Shown here piece by piece: positions 9,180 through 16,136 of a stretch of DNA of 64,000 nt. Origin of the DNA: Candidatus Methylopumilus planktonicus (GTDB lineage Bacteria; Pseudomonadota; Gammaproteobacteria; Burkholderiales; Methylophilaceae); the NCBI RefSeq assembly GCF_000981505.1, contig NZ_LN827929.1, positions 124,001-188,000 on the forward strand, in the 5' to 3' direction. The first letter of the stretch is position 1, and every line of letters begins with the position of its first letter. A model generated the notes under the pieces. That model did not search any database, was not told the DNA's origin, and saw only the letters and a program-made list of their open reading frames with translations. Both the position numbers and the translations under genes were made by a program.

Positions 9180-9334
9180 TTTTAAATGAGCCTCTCCGCC
9201 AACACACTTACTCTGGGATCTTCTTAAATGACTACCTTCAATTTAGAAAACACCCGCCATGCAAAAATAAAAAGGTAAATCAAAAAAATATTTATAAAAT
9301 TTCTAAGGTTTTGGTTAGTAAACTTTAGCTATAC

Positions 9335-9649
9335 TTAAGATCTTACCTCTACATCTATTCCGTCTCCTTTTAGAGCTTTGACCGCGGGGTAAACGTAGTA
9401 TCCAAAATCGTATGCTAATTTCTCTGGCAGCCCTTTAAGAAAACTTGGTATCTCGTGTGATATACAAGGGGAATTGAAAGAATATGGATCCCCCATGCCT
9501 CTTTTGTAATCTTTTATTTTCTCCACAGAATCAATTCCGATTTCCCACCAATCCCTTAAATTTTCTAATTTATAAATACCATTAAATAATGGGTGTTTTT
9601 CTCTTTCTTTTAAGCCATCTTTAAATGCTTGCTCACACAAGTTCTTCAT
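9335..9649 (-). CDS. Hypothetical protein of the moaC element, 104 aa
   Basis: I do not recognise this family. 104 residues, soluble, mixed charge, aromatic rich (LRDWWEIGID, YDFGYYVYPAV), with no signal peptide or membrane segment. A strong AGGAG sits 7 bases before the ATG, so it is very likely translated. It is the last gene of the element, 124 bases downstream of the primase-helicase stop, and that gap contains inverted repeats, so it may have its own promoter. Cargo, replication or phage-interference roles are all possible. Confidence 0.75.
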   Translation of the reverse strand: MKNLCEQAFKDGLKEREKHPLFNGIYKLENLRDWWEIGIDSVEKIKDYKRGMGDPYSFNSPCISHEIPSFLKGLPEKLAYDFGYYVYPAVKALKGDGIDVEVRS

Positions 9650-9687
9650 ACAAATCTCCTTTTAAATATTTATTTAGTGTCAACAAT

Positions 9688-9737
9688 ATCAACCCCTATA
9701 GGGTTGATTGATATTATTGAGTGTGACCGTAGTCACA
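9688..9737. promoter_or_regulatory. Two inverted repeats between rep and the 104-aa gene
   Basis: ATCAACCC (9688-9695) and GGGTTGAT (9701-9708) are perfect complements around a 5-base loop, with a 10-base palindrome CCCTATAGGG nested at 9694-9703. A second hairpin pairs TGTGAC (9722-9727) with GTCACA (9732-9737). No T-run follows on the minus strand, so these look more like protein-binding sites (repressor operator or origin iterons) than an intrinsic terminator. They lie just upstream of the start of the 104-aa gene. Confidence 0.5.
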
Positions 9738-9773
9738 AAACTCACGATTTGCCTGTTTTTGACTTTCTTGATA

Positions 9774-11633
9774 TTAGCTAGTCCATAAATAATCCTTCCC
9801 ATCTTCTGATCCTGTATGAATAAATCCATTAGAAATCAAAGATTGCAAAGCTGTTCTAGCCTGGTTTCTTCGTTTACTTTGTTCTGTCGTGGTAAAAGCT
9901 TTAGATATCTCTTCCACTGCATCTTCTACTTCAATCATTTTTGTATCTGGCATTTGGAAACATTTACCAGAGATAGGGGATAAGATTAATAAAAGCTCAA
10001 CCTTTGAATGCGCAATCTTTTGATTCTTACCAGTTGGTTTAGGCTTGCTGAATAAAACCTTTTCACCAGGCGTAACTACGCAAGATGTAATAGGAGATTG
10101 ATCTTCATCCTGACCTAAGGTGATTTCTTTAAGTGAATACTTGTATGTCTGACCGTCTGCCGAGTCCTTACTCTTTTCTATACGCCATTCTTTTTGGGTA
10201 TAACTTTCACTAGAAACCTCAATGGACGTATCTAAGGCAGCTCGGATACTACTAGACCCTCTTAAGCCACGATTAACATCCTTGCCACTATGGTGGACAA
10301 TTAAGGTTAAGGAGTTTGTTTCTCGCTGAATAAATTTGAGATGATTTAAAACTTGGCTAATCTCTTTGACTGAGTTTTCATCAACACCCGGACTAGCTTG
10401 ATTTAAAGTGTCTATAACTATTAAGCCGTTAACAAAGTTAGCTTCTTGAAGACTTGCAACTAAGTCACTTACATCAGCAAAGTTAAATAAGTTAATGTCG
10501 TCACGAATTAGAAAAAATCTTTTTGGGCGAATTTTATTTTGTAATACCCAAGCATTTACTCGCTTGATAAAACCTTGTAGCCCCTCGAGCACAATATATA
10601 TAACTGGGACACACTTTATTTTTAAACCAAACCACTCAGTTTTACATGCAATTGACAATGAAAGATCTAAAGCGAGGAATGACTTACTTGAACCTGATGG
10701 ACCATAGATACATGCTAGACCTTGTGCAGGAAGAACGTCTTTTACAAGCCAATCAATCTTAGGTAGTTTTTGAATGTCTGATACAGATAATAACTGGTAT
10801 CTTTTTTCTTCTTTTATTTGGGGCGATTCAGATTGATGTTTATTTAAAATACTATTAATAGTTCTTTCAACTTCATCATCAGGCATCGGCGGGATATTTG
10901 ATTGATTCCAAGCTATGCACATTTCTCTTGCTTCAGTGGGATTGAATTTATTGTGAAGTAAATGCCCTAGGAACTTTGTTAGCGCATCATTTCTACCAAG
11001 ACCTTTTGATCCACCTTGTGTTATTCCACCTTTTAACAAATCTTTAAAGCTAACATTACCTAATTGATTTCTTTGATCACTGTGAAGCTGATTTTTTTTA
11101 TCAAACTCTAGAATTTCATCAACTATAATTGGTTGACCGTTAATGACTTCTTTTCGAGCAAACTGTTGACGATCAGGTGGGCAAGACCAATCCAAGAATA
11201 ATCTGCTCTTATCTTTAACAGCTGTATCAACCTGACCTAATAGAAATAGATTTTTCTTTATGAAGCCATTAAACAAGCTTTGATATTCATCAGGGTTAAC
11301 ATCCCTGTCGGTATTGATAATGACTCTATATTTATTTTGTCCATTTTCAGGATTGTGTGAATATGTCGTAGTGATTAATGCTTCATAAGGTGAAAGACTC
11401 TCAACTAATTGATCAAATGTTAATGTTGTGTGGTCAAGATCGTATTTTACACAGTGCATTGTTATGACATTAATATCTTTTCTTTCGTAGGGCTCTCTGA
11501 GTTGATAAAATCCTGTTGATGTTGCTCGAGTTTTTTCGCTTACAATTTGAAGGTTACTATTAGCAAACTGAGACCAGTTGATATTAATTGGGGTACCTTT
11601 AGTACCTAAACCTTTATATTTAGTGAGGTACAT
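9774..11633 (-). CDS. Primase-helicase replication protein (RepA-like AAA ATPase)
   Basis: 619 residues. The N-terminal ~180 residues resemble an archaeo-eukaryotic-type primase/RepB-like region (acidic DLDHTT and a LITTTYSH...YRVIINTDRD pattern around 65-112). A PriCT-like helical segment follows (about 213-265), then a RecA/AAA_25 helicase core: Walker A GPSGSSKS at 311-318, Walker B LIVID at 404-408 and HH at 447-448 followed by GLRGSS. A C-terminal winged-helix-like region ends it. Such fusions initiate replication of plasmids and phage satellites. The start overlaps the alpA stop by 14 bases, so expression is coupled. Primase catalytic residues are assigned by pattern only. Confidence 0.82.
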   Translation of the reverse strand: MYLTKYKGLGTKGTPININWSQFANSNLQIVSEKTRATSTGFYQLREPYERKDINVITMHCVKYDLDHTTLTFDQLVESLSPYEALITTTYSHNPENGQNKYRVIINTDRDVNPDEYQSLFNGFIKKNLFLLGQVDTAVKDKSRLFLDWSCPPDRQQFARKEVINGQPIIVDEILEFDKKNQLHSDQRNQLGNVSFKDLLKGGITQGGSKGLGRNDALTKFLGHLLHNKFNPTEAREMCIAWNQSNIPPMPDDEVERTINSILNKHQSESPQIKEEKRYQLLSVSDIQKLPKIDWLVKDVLPAQGLACIYGPSGSSKSFLALDLSLSIACKTEWFGLKIKCVPVIYIVLEGLQGFIKRVNAWVLQNKIRPKRFFLIRDDINLFNFADVSDLVASLQEANFVNGLIVIDTLNQASPGVDENSVKEISQVLNHLKFIQRETNSLTLIVHHSGKDVNRGLRGSSSIRAALDTSIEVSSESYTQKEWRIEKSKDSADGQTYKYSLKEITLGQDEDQSPITSCVVTPGEKVLFSKPKPTGKNQKIAHSKVELLLILSPISGKCFQMPDTKMIEVEDAVEEISKAFTTTEQSKRRNQARTALQSLISNGFIHTGSEDGKDYLWTS

Positions 11634-11817
11634 TAGTATTTCCTATCTTTAATGAGATCCAATGATTGATTTCATTATTTGCCCAGCCAACTGACTTTGC
11701 TGTAAGTTTAACTTGCTTGGGGAAGTCGCCACTAGACATAAGCTTGTAAATCGTTGAGGGTTTAAGTCCAACAATAGAACAAACTTCTTTAAGCTTTAAA
11801 ATTCTTAGATCTTCCAT
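11620..11817 (-). CDS. AlpA-family DNA-binding regulator/excisionase
   Basis: 65 residues from the ATG at 11817. An earlier ATG at 11829 exists, but the GGAG overlapping it is correctly spaced for 11817. The MerR-like helix-turn-helix LKEVCSIVGLKPSTIYKLMS and a wing (FPKQVKL...VGWANNEINHWI) are typical of AlpA (phage_AlpA). AlpA proteins activate integrase or act as excisionases in P4-like satellites and PICIs. It lies directly before the replication gene, overlapping it by 14 bases, and behind an inverted repeat likely to be its operator. Confidence 0.85.
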   Translation of the reverse strand: MEDLRILKLKEVCSIVGLKPSTIYKLMSSGDFPKQVKLTAKSVGWANNEINHWISLKIGNTNVPH

Positions 11818-11825
11818 ATAAATCT

Positions 11826-11845
11826 CCATAACGTTGTTGTTATGG
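11826..11845. promoter_or_regulatory. Inverted repeat at the alpA start, likely operator
   Basis: CCATAAC (11826-11832) and GTTATGG (11839-11845) are perfect complements around GTTGTT. On the minus strand a TAATAT-like -10 lies just upstream (about 11849-11854), so the repeat would sit in the early leader or over the first possible alpA ATG and the ribosome binding site. Autoregulation by AlpA or another element regulator is inferred; no strong -35 is visible. Confidence 0.5.
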
Positions 11846-11889
11846 TTATATTAGGAGTCTGAGAAACTTAAATTGGTAGCAGTACGTAC

Positions 11890-12315
11890 CTATTTAGAAG
11901 ATTTGAAATACTCTAAAAGTTTTTGAAGTGGGAAAGATTTTGGAGGTGGAGTTGCGCCAGATTTAATTCGGATATTCTTTTCGATTTCTAATTTAACAAC
12001 TGGATAATAATATTTTCTTAGTTGCTGATCGTCCTCAAGATGAAAGCCGAGACCGTACTTATCAGCTTTTCTTGCAAAAGCAGTAGCATTATCTAAATAA
12101 TCATTTTTGTTTGTCATTAGAGGCTTTAGATTGTAGTTATGGTCTACAAAGTCATCGATCATCCTTAAAACCATTTTGTTTACATGAAATCTAAATTCTT
12201 TAACTTTATTAGATCCGTGACCTTTGATATTCCAATCATCTTCCATTATTTCAATATCAAAGTCTTCACAATGAATAATTTCTATTGGTTTAGGCGGTAT
12301 TTTTTTTCTTGGCAT
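11890..12315 (-). CDS. Hypothetical protein of the moaC element, 141 aa
   Basis: I do not recognise this protein. 141 residues with a basic, Pro-rich start (MPRKKIPPKPIEII), an acidic segment (EDFDIEIMEDDW), then mainly helical sequence and a basic C-terminus. No membrane segment or signal peptide. It starts 12 bases after the integrase stop on the same strand and lacks an obvious Shine-Dalgarno, so translation probably depends on coupling to int. A DNA-binding accessory role beside the integrase is plausible but unproven. Confidence 0.7.
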   Translation of the reverse strand: MPRKKIPPKPIEIIHCEDFDIEIMEDDWNIKGHGSNKVKEFRFHVNKMVLRMIDDFVDHNYNLKPLMTNKNDYLDNATAFARKADKYGLGFHLEDDQQLRKYYYPVVKLEIEKNIRIKSGATPPPKSFPLQKLLEYFKSSK

Positions 12316-12327
12316 AGTCTTTTTATA

Positions 12328-13302
12328 CTACCCCATTTTTATTACGAGATCCTCAGCTTTAATATGAACATATCTTTGAAGCATCTTTAATTCTTTATGA
12401 CCACTTATTGATGCTAGCTCCAAGATATTAGTGAATTTGACAGACAGCTTTGTGAGAGCCATATGTCTGAGATCATGGAAGTGAACATCATCTACTTTCG
12501 CTCTCCTAGCCGCCCTTAAAAAAAAGATTGAAACTGTTCCTTTATTAAGAGGAAAGACTCGCCCTTCAATATCTCTTGGGAGTAATTTGAGAGTCTTAAT
12601 AGCCTTTGTTGAAAGTGGAACGTATCGTGAATCACCATTTTTCGTGAGCGGTAAAAATGCCACAGATTTCTCAAAGTTAATATTCATCCAAAGTAGTGAC
12701 ATTAACTCGCCTCGTCTCATAGCAGTTTCGAGAGCGAATTCACAAAGCGGTTTCAAGAAGGGATTTATTTTTTCTAATTCGTGTAGCATGCGACTCATCT
12801 CTGCATCGTTTAAAACTCTTTCACGACCTTTAGGCTGAGATGGTTTTCTAATTTGTGCTACAGGATTAATAATACCTAGCCCCCATTCACGTCGCGCGTG
12901 GTTAATCATGCTGGATATATATGCCAGTTCTCTAATGACCGTGTTGGGTTTTATTTCTTTAAGTCTCTCGTCTCGGTAGTTAGCAATTCTATTTGGGGTT
13001 AGCTCAGTAAGATTAAGTTCAGCTATAGGGTTTCTCATCATCTTTCTTAATCTGTAAGTATCTTCAGGCGCGCCTCTAAGGGTTGGTGTTACTTCTTTAA
13101 GGTACTGTTGGATTAAATCTTTGAATAAAGTCTTTTGTGCATAGCTTGTGTTGATATAACTTCCGCGATCTATTTCTATTTCAATACTTCTTGCCCACTT
13201 CTCAGCATCTGGTTTATTGAGGAAGGACTTTGCTAAGTCTTTCTGACCATTACGTTGAACTCTTGCTTGCCATCTATTATTTCTTAATCTAAAACTCGCC
13301 AT
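12328..13302 (-). CDS. int: Tyrosine recombinase/integrase
   Basis: 324 residues. N-terminal arm-binding-like segment (1-60), SAM-like core-binding domain (about 60-150), then the catalytic domain. Catalytic residues are visible: Arg in ETAMRRGEL, Lys in PLTKNGDSRY, His-x-x-Arg in HDLRH, His302 in SGHKE and nucleophile Tyr311 in LQRYVH. The gene starts 38 bases after the moaC stop on the same strand, with GGAGAG before the ATG and no terminator between, so moaC transcription could read into it. It is the enzyme expected to have integrated the element into moaC. Confidence 0.95.
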   Translation of the reverse strand: MASFRLRNNRWQARVQRNGQKDLAKSFLNKPDAEKWARSIEIEIDRGSYINTSYAQKTLFKDLIQQYLKEVTPTLRGAPEDTYRLRKMMRNPIAELNLTELTPNRIANYRDERLKEIKPNTVIRELAYISSMINHARREWGLGIINPVAQIRKPSQPKGRERVLNDAEMSRMLHELEKINPFLKPLCEFALETAMRRGELMSLLWMNINFEKSVAFLPLTKNGDSRYVPLSTKAIKTLKLLPRDIEGRVFPLNKGTVSIFFLRAARRAKVDDVHFHDLRHMALTKLSVKFTNILELASISGHKELKMLQRYVHIKAEDLVIKMG

Positions 13303-13316
13303 TTTCTCTCTCCAAA

Positions 13317-13333
13317 AAGGACAGAAAAAGGAC
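13317..13333 (+). repeat. Right integrase arm-type repeats (AAGGAC x2)
   Basis: AAGGAC at 13317-13322 and 13328-13333, 11 bases apart, within the longer direct repeat AAAAAGGACAG. Same orientation as the three copies at 9075-9100. They lie between the integrase start and the moaC stop, about 175 bases inside attR, consistent with arm sites pushed inward by the moaC coding segment carried on the element. Confidence 0.6.
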
Positions 13334-13340
13334 AGCGCTA

Positions 13341-13856
13341 TTATTTCTTCGTTTTAACTACCTTCTTAAGTTTTGCCTTAACCTCTCTTTTGTAAAGCCC
13401 AGAGCGTCCCCCAGACTTTTCCACCAAGTGGATATTTGAGATTACCATCGAACGGTCTACTGCTTTCACCATATCATAAATGGTGAGGAGGGCAATGCTA
13501 ACGGCTGAAAGGGCTTCCATTTCAAGTCCTGTTTGTGCAAGACATTCACAGGAAGATTGACACACAATCGTATTATTTTTTTTATCAATCTTAAATTCAA
13601 TATCAATTTTTGTAAGGTTGATTGAATGACAAAGCGGAATGAGCCCCCAAGTTTTTTTTGCAGCTTGAATTCCTGCAATTTTCGCAGTGTTTAAAACATC
13701 ACCTTTTTTAATCAAATTAGCTTGAATGAGCTTTAAAGTGTCTTTGTTTAGTTGAATTGTGCCTTCGGCTATTGCTTTTCGATGGGTAATTGCTTTGTCA
13801 GTAATATCTACAAGTTGCGCATTACCTTTTTGATTAATATGAGTTAGTTTTTTCAT
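13341..13856 (-). CDS. moaC: Cyclic pyranopterin monophosphate synthase MoaC (host/element chimera)
   Basis: 171 residues, full length. MoaC turns the GTP-derived cyclo-dihydropterin intermediate into cyclic pyranopterin monophosphate in molybdenum cofactor synthesis. Key residues are present: CHSI at 76-79, Glu112/Glu114 in LEMEALS, and YDMVKAVD with Asp128 and Lys131. The core repeat at 13507-13520 encodes residues 113-117, so the part after it (including Lys131) was supplied by the integrated element and differs from the displaced host end at 7 of 59 positions. The enzyme should still work. Confidence 0.95.
   Translation of the reverse strand: MKKLTHINQKGNAQLVDITDKAITHRKAIAEGTIQLNKDTLKLIQANLIKKGDVLNTAKIAGIQAAKKTWGLIPLCHSINLTKIDIEFKIDKKNNTIVCQSSCECLAQTGLEMEALSAVSIALLTIYDMVKAVDRSMVISNIHLVEKSGGRSGLYKREVKAKLKKVVKTKK
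13507..13520. repeat. Right attachment core (attR) inside moaC
   Basis: GAAAGGGCTTCCAT, identical to 8988-9001, located in the coding sequence of the restored moaC. On the host side (13521 onward) the sequence continues as the moaC 5' part; on the element side it continues as the element-carried 3' part. Confidence 0.88.
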
Positions 13857-13920
13857 AAATTTAATTAGTTTATCTTCTCAAACATAGATGTAAGTGATTA
13901 TTAATCTAGGTATCATACCA

Positions 13921-15357
13921 ATGATGAAATTTAAAATTACATTATTAGCTAGTTTTTTTTGTTGCCTGTCCGTTTTTGCCAATGAATTGCCTGATCTGGG
14001 TGACGCATCTCAGCTCATTATATCTGCTAAAGAAGAGCAGGCTATTGCCAAAGCAATTTTAAAGGAAGTGGCAGTTAGCCCTGAAATTGTTCAAGATATT
14101 GAGGTGATTGATTATCTGAAAAATTTGGGCGATAGATTAGTCGCATATAGCCCCAACAAAAGACAACAGTTTAATTTTTTTGTAGTTAATGAATCTTCAA
14201 TTAATGCTTTTGCAATGCTTGGAGGGGTAGTTGGCGTTCATACAGGCTTAATTTTGGCTTCAAATAGTGAATCAGAGGTTGCTAGTGTGTTGGGCCATGA
14301 AATTGCTCACGTGACACAAAGACATTTGCCAAGAATGATTGCCCAACAAAAGAATGATTCAATTAAAACTGTATTAGGTATTGCTTTAGCTCTTCTTGTC
14401 GCAAGAGCCAATCCTCAGTTGTCAGCTGGAACAATGACTGCTGCCTCAGCCATGGGAGTGCAAAAACAATTGGACTATACAAGAGAGCATGAAAAAGAAG
14501 CAGACCGGGTAGGTTTTCAAATTTTGACTGACGCGGGTTTTGATGGTCGATCAATGGTTTCATTCTTTAATACTCTCCAAAGAGGCTCTCGTTTTTCAGA
14601 AGGAGCGGCACCTAGCTTCTTAAGAACTCATCCTATTACAACTGATCGTATAAGCGACATTTCAAACAGAGTCAAAGAAAGTCGGTATAGGCAAATACCT
14701 GATAACCCTGATTTTATATTTATCAAATCAAAATTGAGAGCTACAAATGGCACCCCTCAATCAGCGGTAGATACCTTTGAAGGAAGCATTAAAGATAAGC
14801 GTTATATGAATGAGGCTGCTGAGCGATATGGGCTGGCAATTGCTTATATGAGAAAAAGTGACTTTGTAAGGGCTCGGCAAGAAGTCGAGTGGCTAAAAAT
14901 GAACTCTAAAAAAAATGCACTGATTGAAACGCTTGCATGTAAATTAGAAGTTTCCACGAATCAACCAACCCAAGCATTAAATCATTATTTAAAAGCGCTA
15001 AATATATACCCTAACTATAGAGCTTTAATTTATGGACTAGCAGAACATTATCTAATGACCAATGAAACTGAAAAATCTATCAGACTTATTAACGAAAAGT
15101 TAAATACTTATCCTGAAGATAGCTATTTCTATGAATTACTTTCGAAAGCTTATGCAAAAGAAGGGAAAGAATTGCTTCAATATCAAGCTCAATCCGAGGC
15201 TTACTATCGTAAATTTAATTTACCGAGAGCAATAGAGCAAATGGACTTCGCCGCTAAATCTAAAGACGGTAATTTTTATCAAAAATCGATTGTGGAGTCG
15301 CGCTTAAAACAACTTAAATTTGAGAGTAGCTTCGAAGACACCAAAGATAAAAAATAA
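13921..15357 (+). CDS. bepA: Periplasmic M48 metalloprotease, BepA/YfgC-like
   Basis: 478 residues from the ATG at 13921, chosen over an upstream GTG at 13894 because it gives a clean signal peptide (MMKFKITLLASFFCC, cleavage after VFA). Zinc motif HEIAH at 126-130 and a downstream Glu ligand in EHEKEADRVGF. The C-terminal half has TPR-like helices. BepA cleaves or chaperones misassembled LptD and interacts with the BAM complex in the periplasm. It is divergent from moaC with a 64-base gap holding both promoters. Confidence 0.9.
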   Translation: MMKFKITLLASFFCCLSVFANELPDLGDASQLIISAKEEQAIAKAILKEVAVSPEIVQDIEVIDYLKNLGDRLVAYSPNKRQQFNFFVVNESSINAFAMLGGVVGVHTGLILASNSESEVASVLGHEIAHVTQRHLPRMIAQQKNDSIKTVLGIALALLVARANPQLSAGTMTAASAMGVQKQLDYTREHEKEADRVGFQILTDAGFDGRSMVSFFNTLQRGSRFSEGAAPSFLRTHPITTDRISDISNRVKESRYRQIPDNPDFIFIKSKLRATNGTPQSAVDTFEGSIKDKRYMNEAAERYGLAIAYMRKSDFVRARQEVEWLKMNSKKNALIETLACKLEVSTNQPTQALNHYLKALNIYPNYRALIYGLAEHYLMTNETEKSIRLINEKLNTYPEDSYFYELLSKAYAKEGKELLQYQAQSEAYYRKFNLPRAIEQMDFAAKSKDGNFYQKSIVESRLKQLKFESSFEDTKDKK

Positions 15358-15442
15358 AATCATATTTCCTTTCTTCTTTAAATCTTAAATATATTATTTG
15401 CTGTGATAAGTATTATAAATTATAGTTATAATAACAATTGAT

Positions 15443-15471
15443 TTTACATATTAAATAGACCTACCTATAAT
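15443..15471 (+). promoter_or_regulatory. Probable sigma-70 promoter of ahpC
   Basis: TTTACA (15443-15448) and TATAAT (15466-15471) with a 17-base spacer, 36 bases before the ahpC start, giving a leader of roughly 30 bases. The surroundings contain ATAG and CTAT half-sites that recall OxyR sites, but with a 6-base rather than 7-base gap. OxyR control is therefore not claimed. Confidence 0.65.
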
Positions 15472-15506
15472 CATCATTTTTCAACCAACCAAAGAAGGAG
15501 AAGACG

Positions 15507-16073
15507 ATGTCTTCGTTAGTTAATACTGAAGTAAAACCGTTCAAAGCAACAGCATTTCACAATGGTAAGTTTGTTGATGTTACAGAAGCAAATCTTAAAG
15601 GCAAATGGTCAGTTGTAATTTTTATGCCAGCTGCATTTACATTTAATTGTCCAACAGAAGTTGAAGATGCTGCTGATCATTATGCAGAATTTCAAAAAGT
15701 AGGTGCAGAAGTCTATATCGTGACGACTGACACTCATTTTTCGCATAAAGTTTGGCACGAAACTTCACCAGCAGTTGGTAAGTCAAAATTTCCATTAGTT
15801 GGAGATCCTACACATCAATTAACACGTGCATTCGAAGTACATATTGATGAAGAAGGCCTTGCCTTACGTGGTACTTTTATTATCAATCCAAAGGGTGAAA
15901 TTAAAACCATGGAAGTGCATGACAATGCGATAGCTCGTGATGTCAAAGAAACATTACGTAAGCTTAAAGCCGCACAATATGTAGCTAATAATCCAGGCCA
16001 AGTATGTCCGGCTAAATGGCAAGAGGGTGCTAAAACAATAGCTCCATCACTAGATCTCGTAGGCAAGATCTAA
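15507..16073 (+). CDS. ahpC: Alkyl hydroperoxide reductase peroxiredoxin AhpC
   Basis: 188 residues. Typical 2-Cys peroxiredoxin: peroxidatic Cys48 in FTFNCPTE and resolving Cys167 in GQVCPAKW. It reduces H2O2 and organic peroxides and is recycled by AhpF, encoded next. A strong ribosome binding site (AAGAAGGAGAA) precedes the ATG, which together with the good promoter suggests high expression. Confidence 0.97.
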   Translation: MSSLVNTEVKPFKATAFHNGKFVDVTEANLKGKWSVVIFMPAAFTFNCPTEVEDAADHYAEFQKVGAEVYIVTTDTHFSHKVWHETSPAVGKSKFPLVGDPTHQLTRAFEVHIDEEGLALRGTFIINPKGEIKTMEVHDNAIARDVKETLRKLKAAQYVANNPGQVCPAKWQEGAKTIAPSLDLVGKI

Positions 16074-16089
16074 TCACAAAAAAATGAAA

Positions 16090-16110
16090 CCCAGGCCATA
16101 AGGGCCTGGG
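16090..16110 (+). terminator. Strong hairpin between ahpC and ahpF
   Basis: CCCAGGCC (16090-16097) pairs with GGCCTGGG (16103-16110) around a 5-base loop, with extra pairing of TGAAA and TTTCA outside. No T-run follows, so it is a poor intrinsic terminator. It more likely protects the ahpC mRNA 3' end or attenuates read-through into ahpF, keeping AhpC above AhpF. Confidence 0.65.
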
Positions 16111-16136
16111 ATTTCATAAACATCTTAGGGAAGTAA

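Larger units (their letters stand above)
9002..9334. other. Non-coding left end of the element
   Basis: This 333-base stretch has no convincing gene on either strand. It holds three AAGGAC repeats at 9075-9100, a GC-rich cluster of ACCCCA/TGGGGT inverted repeats at 9132-9179, and a plain AT-rich tract at about 9235-9334. An imperfect inverted arm-like motif CTGTCTTTTT lies at 9036-9045. Probable uses are integrase arm binding and replication origin or packaging signals; this is inference from position. Confidence 0.6.
8988..13520. mobile_element. moaC-integrated element, about 4.5 kb, satellite-like
   Basis: The segment between the two copies of the moaC core carries five genes, all on the minus strand: integrase, unknown 141 aa, AlpA-like, primase-helicase and unknown 104 aa. 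No capsid, tail, terminase, conjugation or transposase genes are present. Boundaries are the 14-base direct repeat GAAAGGGCTTCCAT (8988-9001 and 13507-13520). Gene content resembles Gram-negative phage-inducible islands (int-alpA-pri/rep) or an integrative replicon. The integrase end brings a replacement moaC 3' end, which keeps the host gene whole. Mobility is inferred; excision is not shown. Confidence 0.9.

Noticed and set aside
8988..13520. A transposon or insertion sequence
   Set aside because: No transposase, no terminal inverted repeats and no short target duplication; the boundaries are direct repeats inside moaC and the recombinase is a tyrosine integrase.
15455..15468. OxyR site in front of ahpC
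   Set aside because: ATAG and CTAT half-sites are 6 rather than 7 bases apart and the flanking second pair is missing, so the match is within chance in AT-rich DNA.
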